Shown here: piece by piece, positions 1 to 5,149 of the stretch
Layout: the number at the start of each line of letters is the position of its first letter
Numbering within the stretch: the first letter of the stretch is position 1
Source of the DNA: JAQGMJ01 sp036271855
GTDB taxonomy: Bacteria > Pseudomonadota > Gammaproteobacteria > Burkholderiales > JAEUOS01
Direction of reading: 5' to 3'
Assembly (NCBI GenBank): GCA_036271855.1
Contig: DATAZV010000319.1
Span: forward strand, 1-5,149
Length of the DNA stretch: 5,149 nt
Made by a program: the position numbers and the translations under genes
The notes under the pieces: generated by a model
Database searches by the model: none
What the model was told of the DNA's origin: nothing
What the model saw: only the letters and a program-made list of their open reading frames with translations

Positions 1-402
1 ATTGGGTGCGGCCAAGGGCGCGAGTTCGATCAGGCGCAGGAACCAGCCGTGGAAGGTGTCGATGGCGATGCCGGGTTCGGCTTCGAGCACGGTTTCGTAG
101 AGGGCGCGGGCTTGTGGCAGTGCGGCGCGCGCGGCCTGCGCGTCCAGGCCGCGTGCCTGGAGGAATTCCAGCACCTCCTCTTCCGGATTGAGGGCGAGGA
201 TGCTCAGCCATTGGTCCAGGCGCTCGCGCATTTCCTGCGCCGCCTTGCGGGTAAAGGTGAGCGCGAGAATGGAGGACGGCGGCGCGCCGGCCAGCAGCAG
301 GCGCAGCATGCGCGAGACCAGCAGCCAGGTCTTGCCGCTGCCGGCGCAGGCTTCGACCACCGCCGATTGCGCGGGGTCGAGGGCGGGCCAGAGGGCGCTC
401 AT
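1..402 (-). CDS. AddA-like UvrD/RecB-family helicase, N-terminal 134 residues (partial)
   Basis: This is the N-terminal part of a superfamily 1A DNA helicase; the gene continues past the left edge. Visible in order are a Q-motif-like LDPAQ (Gln11), the Walker A loop AGSGKT at residues 20-25 with Lys24 and Thr25 for ATP binding, motif Ia around LTFTRKAAQEMRERL (residues 48-62), and motif Ib IDTFHGW (114-120). In AddA and RecB this module powers 3'-5' translocation on DNA ends, and a nuclease domain often sits at the C-terminus; that part is not visible here. The ATG at 402 overlaps the stop codon of the upstream AddB-like gene by 4 bp (ATGA) and has a strong GGAGGAGG sequence 4-7 nt upstream, so this start is well supported. 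The adjacent AddB-like partner makes an AddA-type role in double-strand-break processing the best reading. A generic UvrD-type repair helicase cannot be excluded from 134 residues. Confidence 0.88.
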   Translation of the reverse strand, partial: MSALWPALDPAQSAVVEACAGSGKTWLLVSRMLRLLLAGAPPSSILALTFTRKAAQEMRERLDQWLSILALNPEEEVLEFLQARGLDAQAARAALPQARALYETVLEAEPGIAIDTFHGWFLRLIELAPLAAPN

Positions 403-414
403 GCGCCCTCCTCC
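391..414 (-). promoter_or_regulatory. Shine-Dalgarno and stop/start hairpin at the AddB-like/AddA-like junction
   Basis: On the minus strand GGAGGAGG (414 down to 407) lies 4-7 nt before the ATG at 402 and is an excellent ribosome binding site. The same stretch contains a perfect inverted repeat: GAGGGCGC (410-403) and GCGCCCTC (398-391) flank a 4-nt loop, ATGA, which is exactly the overlapping start and stop codon. In mRNA the 8-bp GC-rich stem would hide the start codon's surroundings and the proximal part of the Shine-Dalgarno. Ribosomes finishing the upstream gene would melt it. The repeat and overlap are seen directly; coupling is inferred. Confidence 0.7.
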
Positions 415-3197
415 GCGCCCGTGCCGGCCCAGATGTCGCGGCGGCAAAGCCCACGCATTTCGCAGTAGTTGCAGGCGGCGGCGATGCCGTTGGCGGGCAG
501 GCCGGCGCCGGCGCGCAGGTCGCCGAACAGTTGCGCGATGCGCTGCCATTCGTCTTCGGGCAGGTGCTTCGGATTGGCGGGCACGGTGCGCACGGCTTCG
601 CCGTCGACACTGACAAAGCTGGCGCTGCATTCGCCGGCTTCGGCTTGGGAGAGGGCGTAGACGGCGAGTTGCACGTCCTCGCCTACTTCCTTCACCTTGG
701 CGCGCAGGGTGTCGACGGACTGGGTTTTGTAGTCCAGCACTTCGATGCGTGACTCGCCGTCGGTGTCGATGCGGTCCAGGCGCCCGTGGATGACCACGCC
801 GCCGGCCTGTTCGTCATCGGCGCCGACTACGATCTCGCCGCGCTTTTCACCGGCACTGTAATTCCAGCCTTCGGCTTCGCGCTCCAGTTGCCAGTCGAGA
901 TAGCTCTCGGCCATGCCTTCCCAGCGCAGCTTCCAGCCCAGGCTTAAGTAGTTGAATTCCAGCGGGGCGGCGAATTCTTCTTCGGCCAGGGCGTGCAGGG
1001 TTTCGCGCAGGCGTTCGCGATCCACACCGGTGATGCGCGGAAATTTTTCGTGGAAGCGTTGCAGCAGGCGGTGCACCCATTCACCGTAGTCGCGCTTTTC
1101 GAATTCCTCGCGCACCTGGTCTTGCTCGTTCAATTTGAGCAGGTGGCGGGCGAAGAACTGGTAGGGGCAGACGATCAGGCTACCGTAGGCGGAGACGCTG
1201 ACGCGCGCGGGCAGCAGATGCGCGGCGGCGGGCGCGGGGGCGACGGCGGGATGCGGCACGCCGGCGGGTGGATTGCGTGGCGTGTCGATGATCAGGGTGG
1301 GCAGGCCGGCGGCGCGGTAGAGGGCGTCGATGCGGCTGAGAAAAGGTGAAAGCGGGTTGGGGTCGCCGGCGTCGAAGGCCCGCCAGGTGGCGGCAGCGGC
1401 CGGCGCGGCGGCCAGCACCAGGGCGAGTTCGTCGCGCAGTTCGCGCGTGGCATCTTCGCGCGTGCCCAGGCCCAGCTCGGCGCGCAGGCGCGGTGTGAGC
1501 AGCGGCCCCGGCGCGGCCTCGCCGGGCAGATGGCCGGCGTCGGCGCCGACCAGGAGCACGGCGTCGAACTCGCGCAGCACGGCGGCTTGTAGCGTGGTTA
1601 AGACCACCGGACTGTCGATGGCGGTATCGCGGAAGGTGGCGGTTTCGAGTTCGGCGGCGAACCAGGCACGCCATTCGGTGACGGCGTAGCGCGGGGCGTC
1701 GGGGGCTTCGAGGGCCGCGCCGAGGGACTCCAGCAGGTCGAGCACGGCTTTGCCGGCAGCATCGTTTTGCAGGGCGCCGGCGGCATCCAGCTCGGCCAGG
1801 GTGCTGGTCAACAGCGCGCACCATTCGGCCAGCGTGGCGCTGCGGCGGGTCCAGGGGCGACCGGCGGCGTCCATGCGTTCGAGCAGGCTGGCGGCGAGTT
1901 CGCGGGCCCCGTCGTCAGGCTGGTCGGGCTGGCGGGCGCGGGCATGGAGGGCCTTGCGCATCGCCGGCAGGCCGGCCAGCACATTGTGTTCGCGGATTGC
2001 GGCCTCCAAGCAGGCGACGGCGCGCTCGCGCATGGCGGCGGGCAGCGAGGCGAAGACGTGCGGGGACTTGAGCCAGTCGAGCACGTCGCGCTGGTGAAAG
2101 CCGCCGGTGGCGGCTTCGACCCAGCGCATGGCGCAGGTGGCGGCGGAGGTGGTGGAAAGCTTCCAGCCGGACTCGTCCGCCAGCAGCACTTGACGCCGCT
2201 CCAGCAGCGCGCGCATGCGGCGGGCGGTCAAGCGGTCGAAGGCGATGATGGCGATGCGGCGTTTACCGGTGGAGAGCCACAGCAGGACCTGGGCGGCGGC
2301 GAGCGCGGCTTCCTGTTCCAGCGAGTGAGCGGCGCGGATGGTCAGGCGGGCGGAGTCGAATTGCGCGGAGGTGAGCGATTGCGCGCGGGCGGCGAGCGCG
2401 GCGCCTTCGGGCTGCCAGGCGGCGGCGAGCAGCGGGGACAGGGCTGCGGGAGCGATCAGGCGCAAGGGCAGATGCGCGGCCAGTTCAGCGGCGAAGGCGC
2501 GCTCGGGCGCGGGCAGCGCGCCCTCTATACAGGAGGTAAGCCAGACGACGGCGCCGGGGGCGGCGGACGAAGACCCGGCGATGGCCTTGACCCAGGCCTG
2601 CTGGCGCATGCGCCGCGCCAGGCCGGGGTCCAGTGCTGCGCCGGGTCGCGGCTTGGCGTAGGCGCGCCAGACTTCGAGTACCAGTTGCGCTTCGGCGCCG
2701 GCGACGCGGGCGGCGGCGGCGCGGTAGTGCGATTCGATGGCGCGGGCCAGGCGCGGTTCTTCACCGGCGGCGGAGAGGTGCAGGCTGAGTTCGTCGGCCA
2801 GGGCCAGCAGTGCGCGTACGGTTTCCCAGGGCGGGTCGCCACCGTACCAGCCTCGCGCTTTGAGCAATCTATACAGGCCGGCGGTGCGGGCGGCGCGCGA
2901 TTCGACGTTTGCCTGCAACGGCGCGCGGGCGAGCCAGTTTTCCAGGGTGTCGAGGCGCGGCGGCAGGAAGGCGCCAAGGCCGCGCGCGGCGGCGGCGCGG
3001 GCCAGCGCGGCGCGCAGCGCGGGGCCGGCGTTGAGTGTGGGCAGCAGGATCAGGCCGGCGCTGAAATCGCCGGGCAAGGCGCAGGACAAAGCGCCGGACC
3101 GGGGCGCCAGGACGTCAAGGGCCGCGGCAGCGGCAGCGTCGGTGAAGCCGGGACCGGGCGGCAGGCAAAGCAGGGGAAGGCTGACGGGAGGGCTCAC
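399..3197 (-). CDS. AddB-like DNA repair protein with PD-(D/E)XK nuclease domain and Fe-S cysteines
   Basis: A 932-residue protein resembling the AddB subunit of AddAB helicase-nucleases, which resect double-strand breaks for recombination. Its length and layout fit the roughly 900-residue AddB relatives named 'probable DNA repair protein' (TIGR03623, from memory). Residues 1-660 are an Ala/Leu-rich helicase-like region with no Walker A: the N-terminus reads LCLPPGPGF where a P-loop would be expected. VVLTTLQAAVLREFDAVLLV (531-550) resembles the late AddB/RecC helicase-fold core. The C-terminal nuclease is complete: G705...H709-R710, GRLDRID with Asp808, LDYKT with Asp822 and Lys824, and Q843-xxx-Tyr847. 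These match RecB H956, D1067, D1080, K1082 and the QxxxY motif. Cys677 (in CPYQFF) plus Cys909, Cys912 and Cys918 (C-x2-C-x5-C) reproduce the AddB 4Fe-4S pattern that staples the nuclease domain. The start is GTG at 3197, the most upstream start in the open frame, but it lacks a Shine-Dalgarno. It is first in an operon with the AddA-like gene. Confidence 0.9.
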   Translation of the reverse strand: MSPPVSLPLLCLPPGPGFTDAAAAAALDVLAPRSGALSCALPGDFSAGLILLPTLNAGPALRAALARAAAARGLGAFLPPRLDTLENWLARAPLQANVESRAARTAGLYRLLKARGWYGGDPPWETVRALLALADELSLHLSAAGEEPRLARAIESHYRAAAARVAGAEAQLVLEVWRAYAKPRPGAALDPGLARRMRQQAWVKAIAGSSSAAPGAVVWLTSCIEGALPAPERAFAAELAAHLPLRLIAPAALSPLLAAAWQPEGAALAARAQSLTSAQFDSARLTIRAAHSLEQEAALAAAQVLLWLSTGKRRIAIIAFDRLTARRMRALLERRQVLLADESGWKLSTTSAATCAMRWVEAATGGFHQRDVLDWLKSPHVFASLPAAMRERAVACLEAAIREHNVLAGLPAMRKALHARARQPDQPDDGARELAASLLERMDAAGRPWTRRSATLAEWCALLTSTLAELDAAGALQNDAAGKAVLDLLESLGAALEAPDAPRYAVTEWRAWFAAELETATFRDTAIDSPVVLTTLQAAVLREFDAVLLVGADAGHLPGEAAPGPLLTPRLRAELGLGTREDATRELRDELALVLAAAPAAAATWRAFDAGDPNPLSPFLSRIDALYRAAGLPTLIIDTPRNPPAGVPHPAVAPAPAAAHLLPARVSVSAYGSLIVCPYQFFARHLLKLNEQDQVREEFEKRDYGEWVHRLLQRFHEKFPRITGVDRERLRETLHALAEEEFAAPLEFNYLSLGWKLRWEGMAESYLDWQLEREAEGWNYSAGEKRGEIVVGADDEQAGGVVIHGRLDRIDTDGESRIEVLDYKTQSVDTLRAKVKEVGEDVQLAVYALSQAEAGECSASFVSVDGEAVRTVPANPKHLPEDEWQRIAQLFGDLRAGAGLPANGIAAACNYCEMRGLCRRDIWAGTGAEEGA

Positions 3198-3202
3198 AAA
3201 AA

Positions 3203-3226
3203 ATGAACAGGCGGATGAACAGGCGG
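3203..3226. repeat. Perfect 12-bp tandem duplication
   Basis: ATGAACAGGCGG occurs twice back to back (3203-3214 and 3215-3226). It lies directly before the GTG start of the minus-strand AddB-like gene, separated from it by a run of six A on the plus strand (3198-3203, sharing one base with the repeat). It occupies the place where that gene's ribosome binding site should be, yet its minus-strand form (CCGCCTGTTCAT) contains no purine-rich Shine-Dalgarno. It could be a chance slippage duplication or a paired protein-binding site. Confidence 0.85.
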
Positions 3227-3243
3227 GGCTTGAAACGGCGGGA

Positions 3244-3266
3244 GTTTGCCTTTATGTACGGCAAAC
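3244..3266. promoter_or_regulatory. Inverted repeat GTTTGCC-N9-GGCAAAC, candidate operator
   Basis: Two perfect 7-bp arms (3244-3250 and 3260-3266) flank the AT-rich 9-nt spacer TTTATGTAC. The centre lies about 58 bp upstream of the AddB-like start and about 144 bp upstream of trxA. On the minus strand the spacer reads GTACATAAA, whose TACATA (3258-3253) could act as a weak -10 for the AddB-like operon, although no -35 was found at a suitable distance. A third copy of the half-site, GGCAAACG, lies at 3313-3320. There is no following T-run, so a terminator is unlikely. A regulator-binding site is the more plausible reading but is not proven. Confidence 0.4.
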
Positions 3267-3335
3267 GAGGTTGGCCGTGGCTTCCCGCAGTCGGATGGGC
3301 CGAAACGGGCGCGGCAAACGTCCGGCGGTGGTTTT

Positions 3336-3344
3336 TGCTAGCAT
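3336..3344 (+). promoter_or_regulatory. Extended -10 promoter candidate for trxA
   Basis: TGCTAGCAT carries the extended -10 dinucleotide TG (3336-3337), one spacer base, and TAGCAT (3339-3344), which matches TATAAT at four of six positions. No good -35 lies 16-18 nt upstream (around 3316-3321 the sequence is AAACGT), which fits an extended -10 promoter. Transcription would begin near 3351-3353 and leave a leader of about 47 nt before the trxA start at 3399. The site is predicted by eye only. Confidence 0.4.
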
Positions 3345-3389
3345 AGCCTACCTGTGCAGTTCCGCTGGTCCGCTACTCATTCAAATACC

Positions 3390-3393
3390 GGAG
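3390..3393 (+). promoter_or_regulatory. trxA ribosome binding site
   Basis: GGAG ends 5 nt before the ATG at 3399. It decides between that start and an in-frame GTG at 3354. The GTG would add 15 residues unlike any thioredoxin N-terminus and has no such site. Confidence 0.8.
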
Positions 3394-3398
3394 TTTTC

Positions 3399-3725
3399 AT
3401 GAGCGACAATATTTCCCACGTTACCGACGCCTCTTTCGACAGCGACGTCCTGAAGTCCGAAGCCCCCGTGCTGGTGGACTATTGGGCGGAGTGGTGCGGC
3501 CCGTGCAAGCAGATCGCCCCGGTGCTGGAAGAACTCGCCACCACCTACAGCGGCAAGCTGAAAGTGGCGAAGATGGACGTCGATGCGAACCAGGAAATTC
3601 CGGCCAAGCACAATATCCGCGGCATTCCGACGCTGATGCTGTTCAAGGGCGGCCAGGTAGTGGCCACCAAGGTGGGCGCGATGAACAAGTCGCAACTCAC
3701 CGCTTTTCTCGACAGCCACCTGTAA
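3399..3725 (+). CDS. trxA: Thioredoxin 1
   Basis: A complete 108-residue cytoplasmic thioredoxin, the usual family length. It reduces disulfides in client proteins (for example ribonucleotide reductase and PAPS reductase in relatives) and is recharged by NADPH via thioredoxin reductase. The active site WCGPCK places the redox cysteines at 33 and 36, the same numbering as E. coli TrxA counted with its Met. Asp27, the buried acid beside the active site (VLVDYWAEW), and the cis-proline Pro77 in RGIPTL are present, and the C-terminal KVGAMNKSQLTAFL helix region is intact. No signal peptide is seen. The gene stands alone after its own putative promoter, is divergent from the AddB-like operon, and is followed by a stem-loop before rho. 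Linkage of trxA to rho is common in proteobacteria, including E. coli. The start is fixed by the GGAG site and by the MSDNISHVTD N-terminus typical of betaproteobacterial thioredoxins. Confidence 0.97.
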   Translation: MSDNISHVTDASFDSDVLKSEAPVLVDYWAEWCGPCKQIAPVLEELATTYSGKLKVAKMDVDANQEIPAKHNIRGIPTLMLFKGGQVVATKVGAMNKSQLTAFLDSHL

Positions 3726-3731
3726 TTTGCG

Positions 3732-3773
3732 CGGGGCGGACGCTTTTGCGCGTTGCCGCCCCGTGTTGTATTT
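3732..3773 (+). terminator. Stem-loop after trxA, probable intrinsic terminator
   Basis: CGGGGCGG (3732-3739) pairs perfectly with CCGCCCCG (3756-3763) and can be lengthened outward by G-T and C-G pairs. The loop can form a smaller inner ACGC/GCGT pairing. The stem begins 6 bases after the trxA stop. The following TGTTGTATTT is T-rich but broken by G and A, so the terminator may be leaky and let some transcripts run into rho. Confidence 0.65.
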
Positions 3774-3775
3774 AC

Positions 3776-3793
3776 GCCACGTAGGACTGTGGC
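3776..3793. repeat. Short inverted repeat GCCAC-N8-GTGGC before the rho promoter
   Basis: Perfect 5-bp arms (3776-3780, 3789-3793) with an 8-nt spacer end 3 bp before the TTGACA -35 candidate at 3797. The position would suit a regulator site, but arms this short are expected by chance in GC-rich DNA. Confidence 0.2.
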
Positions 3794-3796
3794 TGA

Positions 3797-3825
3797 TTGA
3801 CAGGGACCCTCTGCGGGCTTAACCT
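3797..3825 (+). promoter_or_regulatory. Sigma-70-type promoter candidate for rho
   Basis: A consensus-perfect -35 TTGACA (3797-3802) is followed after 17 nt by TAACCT (3820-3825), which matches TATAAT at three of six positions. Transcription would start near 3832 and give a rho leader of roughly 230 nt. It lies just after the trxA stem-loop, so rho appears to have its own promoter. The -35 is strong evidence; the -10 is weak. Confidence 0.55.
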
Positions 3826-3880
3826 GCGCTTCATTCCCAGCCGCACGCGCCTTGAGAAAGGCCGCAGCCGGCATGCAGTA

Positions 3881-4059
3881 CCTCCCTTTAGTCCCCTTGT
3901 ACTTCCTTGCGTCACCCCCTTAGGCACACCTTTATTTCAGTTTCACTGGCCGCAGTCTACCCACATCTTTTTGCCGTTCCCCTGAGCCCCCTCAAGCCCG
4001 CTACTGCCTGAGCGGCGGTTCCTCCGCGCATCTTCCGCGCCCCCTTCCCTGCCCCATTC
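3881..4059 (+). promoter_or_regulatory. C-rich, G-poor rho leader, rut-like
   Basis: By hand count these 179 bases hold 79 C, 51 T, 29 G and 20 A, so they are nearly three quarters pyrimidine with C far above G. That is the composition Rho prefers when it loads on untranslated RNA. In E. coli the rho leader is a known target of autogenous Rho-dependent attenuation; the same control here is an inference from composition and position. No convincing leader peptide and no Shine-Dalgarno were found. Together with the stem-loop and promoter candidate upstream, this accounts for the 334-bp gap 3726-4059. Confidence 0.5.
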
Positions 4060-5149
4060 ATGCACTTTTCCGAACTCAAAAACTTCCACATCGCCCAACT
4101 CGTCGAGATGGCCGTCGAACTGGAAATCGACAACGCCAACCGGATGCGCAAGCACGAGCTGATGTTCGCCGTGCTGAAGGCAAAAGCCAAGCGCGGCGAA
4201 GCGATTTTCGGCGACGGTGTGCTGGAAGTGCTGCCCGATGGTTTCGGTTTCCTGCGCTCGCCGGATACCTCCTACCTGGCGGGAACCGACGACATCTACA
4301 TCAGCCCCTCGCAGATCCGCCGCTTCAATCTGCATACCGGGGACACGATCGAAGGCGAGATCCGCACGCCGAAGGACGGCGAGCGCTATTTCGCGCTGGT
4401 CAAGGTCGACAAGGTCAACGGCGACCTGCCGGAGAACACCAAGAACAAAATCCTGTTTGAAAACCTGACGCCGCTATTTCCGGACAAGCAGATGTGCCTG
4501 GAACGCGACATCAAGGCCGAGGAGAACATCACTGGCCGCATCATCGACATCGTGGCGCCGATCGGCAAGGGCCAGCGCGGTTTGCTGGTGGCTTCGCCCA
4601 AGAGCGGCAAGACGGTGATGCTGCAGCACATCGCGCATGCCATCACCTCGAACCACCCGGACGTCGAGATGATCGTGCTGCTGATCGACGAGCGCCCGGA
4701 AGAAGTGACCGACATGCAGCGCACGGTGCGCGGCGAAGTGGTGGCTTCGACCTTCGACGAGCCCGCCGTGCGTCACGTGCAGGTGGCCGACATGGTGATC
4801 GAAAAGGCCAAGCGCCTGGTCGAGCACAAGAAGGACGTGGTGATCCTGCTCGACTCGATCACCCGCCTGGCGCGCGCCTACAACACGGTGCAGCCGGCTT
4901 CCGGCAAGATCCTCACCGGCGGCGTGGACGCGGCCGCGCTGCAAAAGCCGAAGCGCTTTTTCGGCGCCGCGCGCAACGTCGAAGAGGGCGGCTCGCTGAC
5001 CATCATCGCCACCGCGCTGATCGACACCGGCAGCCGGATGGACGACGTGATCTACGAAGAGTTCAAGGGTACCGGCAACATGGAAATCCACCTGGATCGC
5101 CGCATGGCCGAAAAGCGCGTCTACCCGTCGATCCTTATCAACAAGAGCG
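4060..5149 (+). CDS. rho: Transcription termination factor Rho (partial, first 363 codons)
   Basis: A hexameric RNA-dependent ATPase/helicase that ends transcription at untranslated, C-rich RNA. The reading frame is open to the right edge; about 56 residues are missing relative to the 419-residue E. coli protein. Residue numbering matches E. coli throughout. The N-terminal helical domain (1-47) is followed by the RNA-binding OB fold with RNP1 DGFGFLR (60-66), then Walker A SPKSGKT (179-185, Lys184), catalytic Glu211 in LLIDERPEE, Walker B LLLD-type Asp265 in ILLDSITRLAR, the Q-loop PASGKILTGG (279-288), the R-loop IDTGSRM (321-327) and Arg353. The residues that contact bicyclomycin in E. coli and that I can recall (Lys181, Lys184, Arg212, Met219, Ser266, Asp322) are all present. 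No extra insertion domain of the actinobacterial type is seen. The ATG at 4060 is chosen because MHFSELK is the normal family N-terminus; a CCCCTTCCCTGCCCC stretch replaces a Shine-Dalgarno. Confidence 0.98.
   Translation, partial: MHFSELKNFHIAQLVEMAVELEIDNANRMRKHELMFAVLKAKAKRGEAIFGDGVLEVLPDGFGFLRSPDTSYLAGTDDIYISPSQIRRFNLHTGDTIEGEIRTPKDGERYFALVKVDKVNGDLPENTKNKILFENLTPLFPDKQMCLERDIKAEENITGRIIDIVAPIGKGQRGLLVASPKSGKTVMLQHIAHAITSNHPDVEMIVLLIDERPEEVTDMQRTVRGEVVASTFDEPAVRHVQVADMVIEKAKRLVEHKKDVVILLDSITRLARAYNTVQPASGKILTGGVDAAALQKPKRFFGAARNVEEGGSLTIIATALIDTGSRMDDVIYEEFKGTGNMEIHLDRRMAEKRVYPSILINKS

Noticed and set aside
1180..1824. Minus-strand Arg-rich frame of 214 residues inside the AddB-like gene
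   Set aside because: It is the +1-shifted shadow on the same strand; the true frame carries the AddB helicase-like core motifs without interruption.
1767..3206. Long plus-strand open frame of 479 residues
   Set aside because: It lies wholly antisense to the AddB-like gene, is Gly/Ala/Gln-rich low complexity with no family motif, and is the expected mirror of GC-rich codon bias.
3244..3266. Reading the GTTTGCC/GGCAAAC repeat as an intrinsic terminator
   Set aside because: Neither strand has a T-run after the stem, and no gene ends nearby; both flanking genes start here.
3354..3398. Upstream in-frame GTG start for trxA, adding 15 residues
   Set aside because: No Shine-Dalgarno, it would begin almost at the predicted transcription start, and the extension is absent from normal thioredoxins, whereas ATG at 3399 has GGAG at 5 nt.
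3381..3719. Minus-strand open frame of 112 residues opposite trxA
   Set aside because: It mirrors trxA codons; no ribosome binding site or recognisable protein.
3797..3985. TTG-initiated 62-residue frame in the rho leader as a possible leader peptide
   Set aside because: Its start codon is part of the -35 candidate, so it would not be on the rho transcript. It lacks a ribosome binding site and shows no resemblance to a known leader peptide.
3998..4015. CCGCT-N8-AGCGG stem-loop in the rho leader
   Set aside because: Only 5 bp and no T-run; expected by chance in GC-rich DNA.
4474..5091. Minus-strand open frame of 205 residues opposite rho
   Set aside because: It is a His/Val/Leu-rich shadow of the highly conserved rho ATPase region and has no domain of its own.

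Overview
The window looks like a chromosomal housekeeping region of a GC-rich betaproteobacterium. The grounds are a canonical short transcription termination factor Rho beginning MHFSELKNFH, a 108-residue thioredoxin directly upstream of it, strong G/C preference at third codon positions, and the pairing of trxA-rho with an AddAB-like helicase/nuclease pair. Class level is an inference from remembered family resemblance; I cannot place it lower. I saw no mobile element, CRISPR array, tRNA or rRNA.

Left two thirds (1-3197, minus strand): a two-gene operon read right to left. First comes a 932-residue AddB-like protein (399-3197). It has an inactivated-looking N-terminal helicase-like part and an intact C-terminal RecB-type nuclease with four cysteines spaced like the AddB iron-sulfur cluster. 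It overlaps by 4 bp (ATGA) the start of an AddA-like UvrD-family helicase, of which only the first 134 residues are present (402 down to 1). A perfect 8-bp hairpin has exactly this ATGA as its loop, and it buries part of the addA-like Shine-Dalgarno sequence. This would fit strict translational coupling of the two subunits. The pair probably forms a double-strand-break end-processing helicase-nuclease.

Middle (3198-3398): a divergent intergenic region. It holds a 12-bp tandem duplication just before the AddB-like start, a perfect 7-bp inverted repeat (GTTTGCC-N9-GGCAAAC) with a third copy of the half-site further right, an extended -10 for trxA, and a clear trxA ribosome binding site.

Right (3399-5149, plus strand): trxA (3399-3725) encodes a complete classical thioredoxin with the WCGPC active site. 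A GC-rich stem-loop follows it. The 334-bp gap before rho then holds a promoter candidate with a perfect TTGACA -35 and a long C-rich, G-poor leader that resembles a Rho utilisation (rut) site, as expected if rho represses itself by early termination. rho starts at 4060 without a Shine-Dalgarno sequence and runs off the window after 363 codons with all visible ATPase, RNA-binding and Q-loop elements intact.

Nothing here is a clearly new system. The parts most worth a second look are the junction hairpin, the AddB-like protein without a Walker A motif, the palindrome in the divergent promoter region, and the rut-like rho leader.
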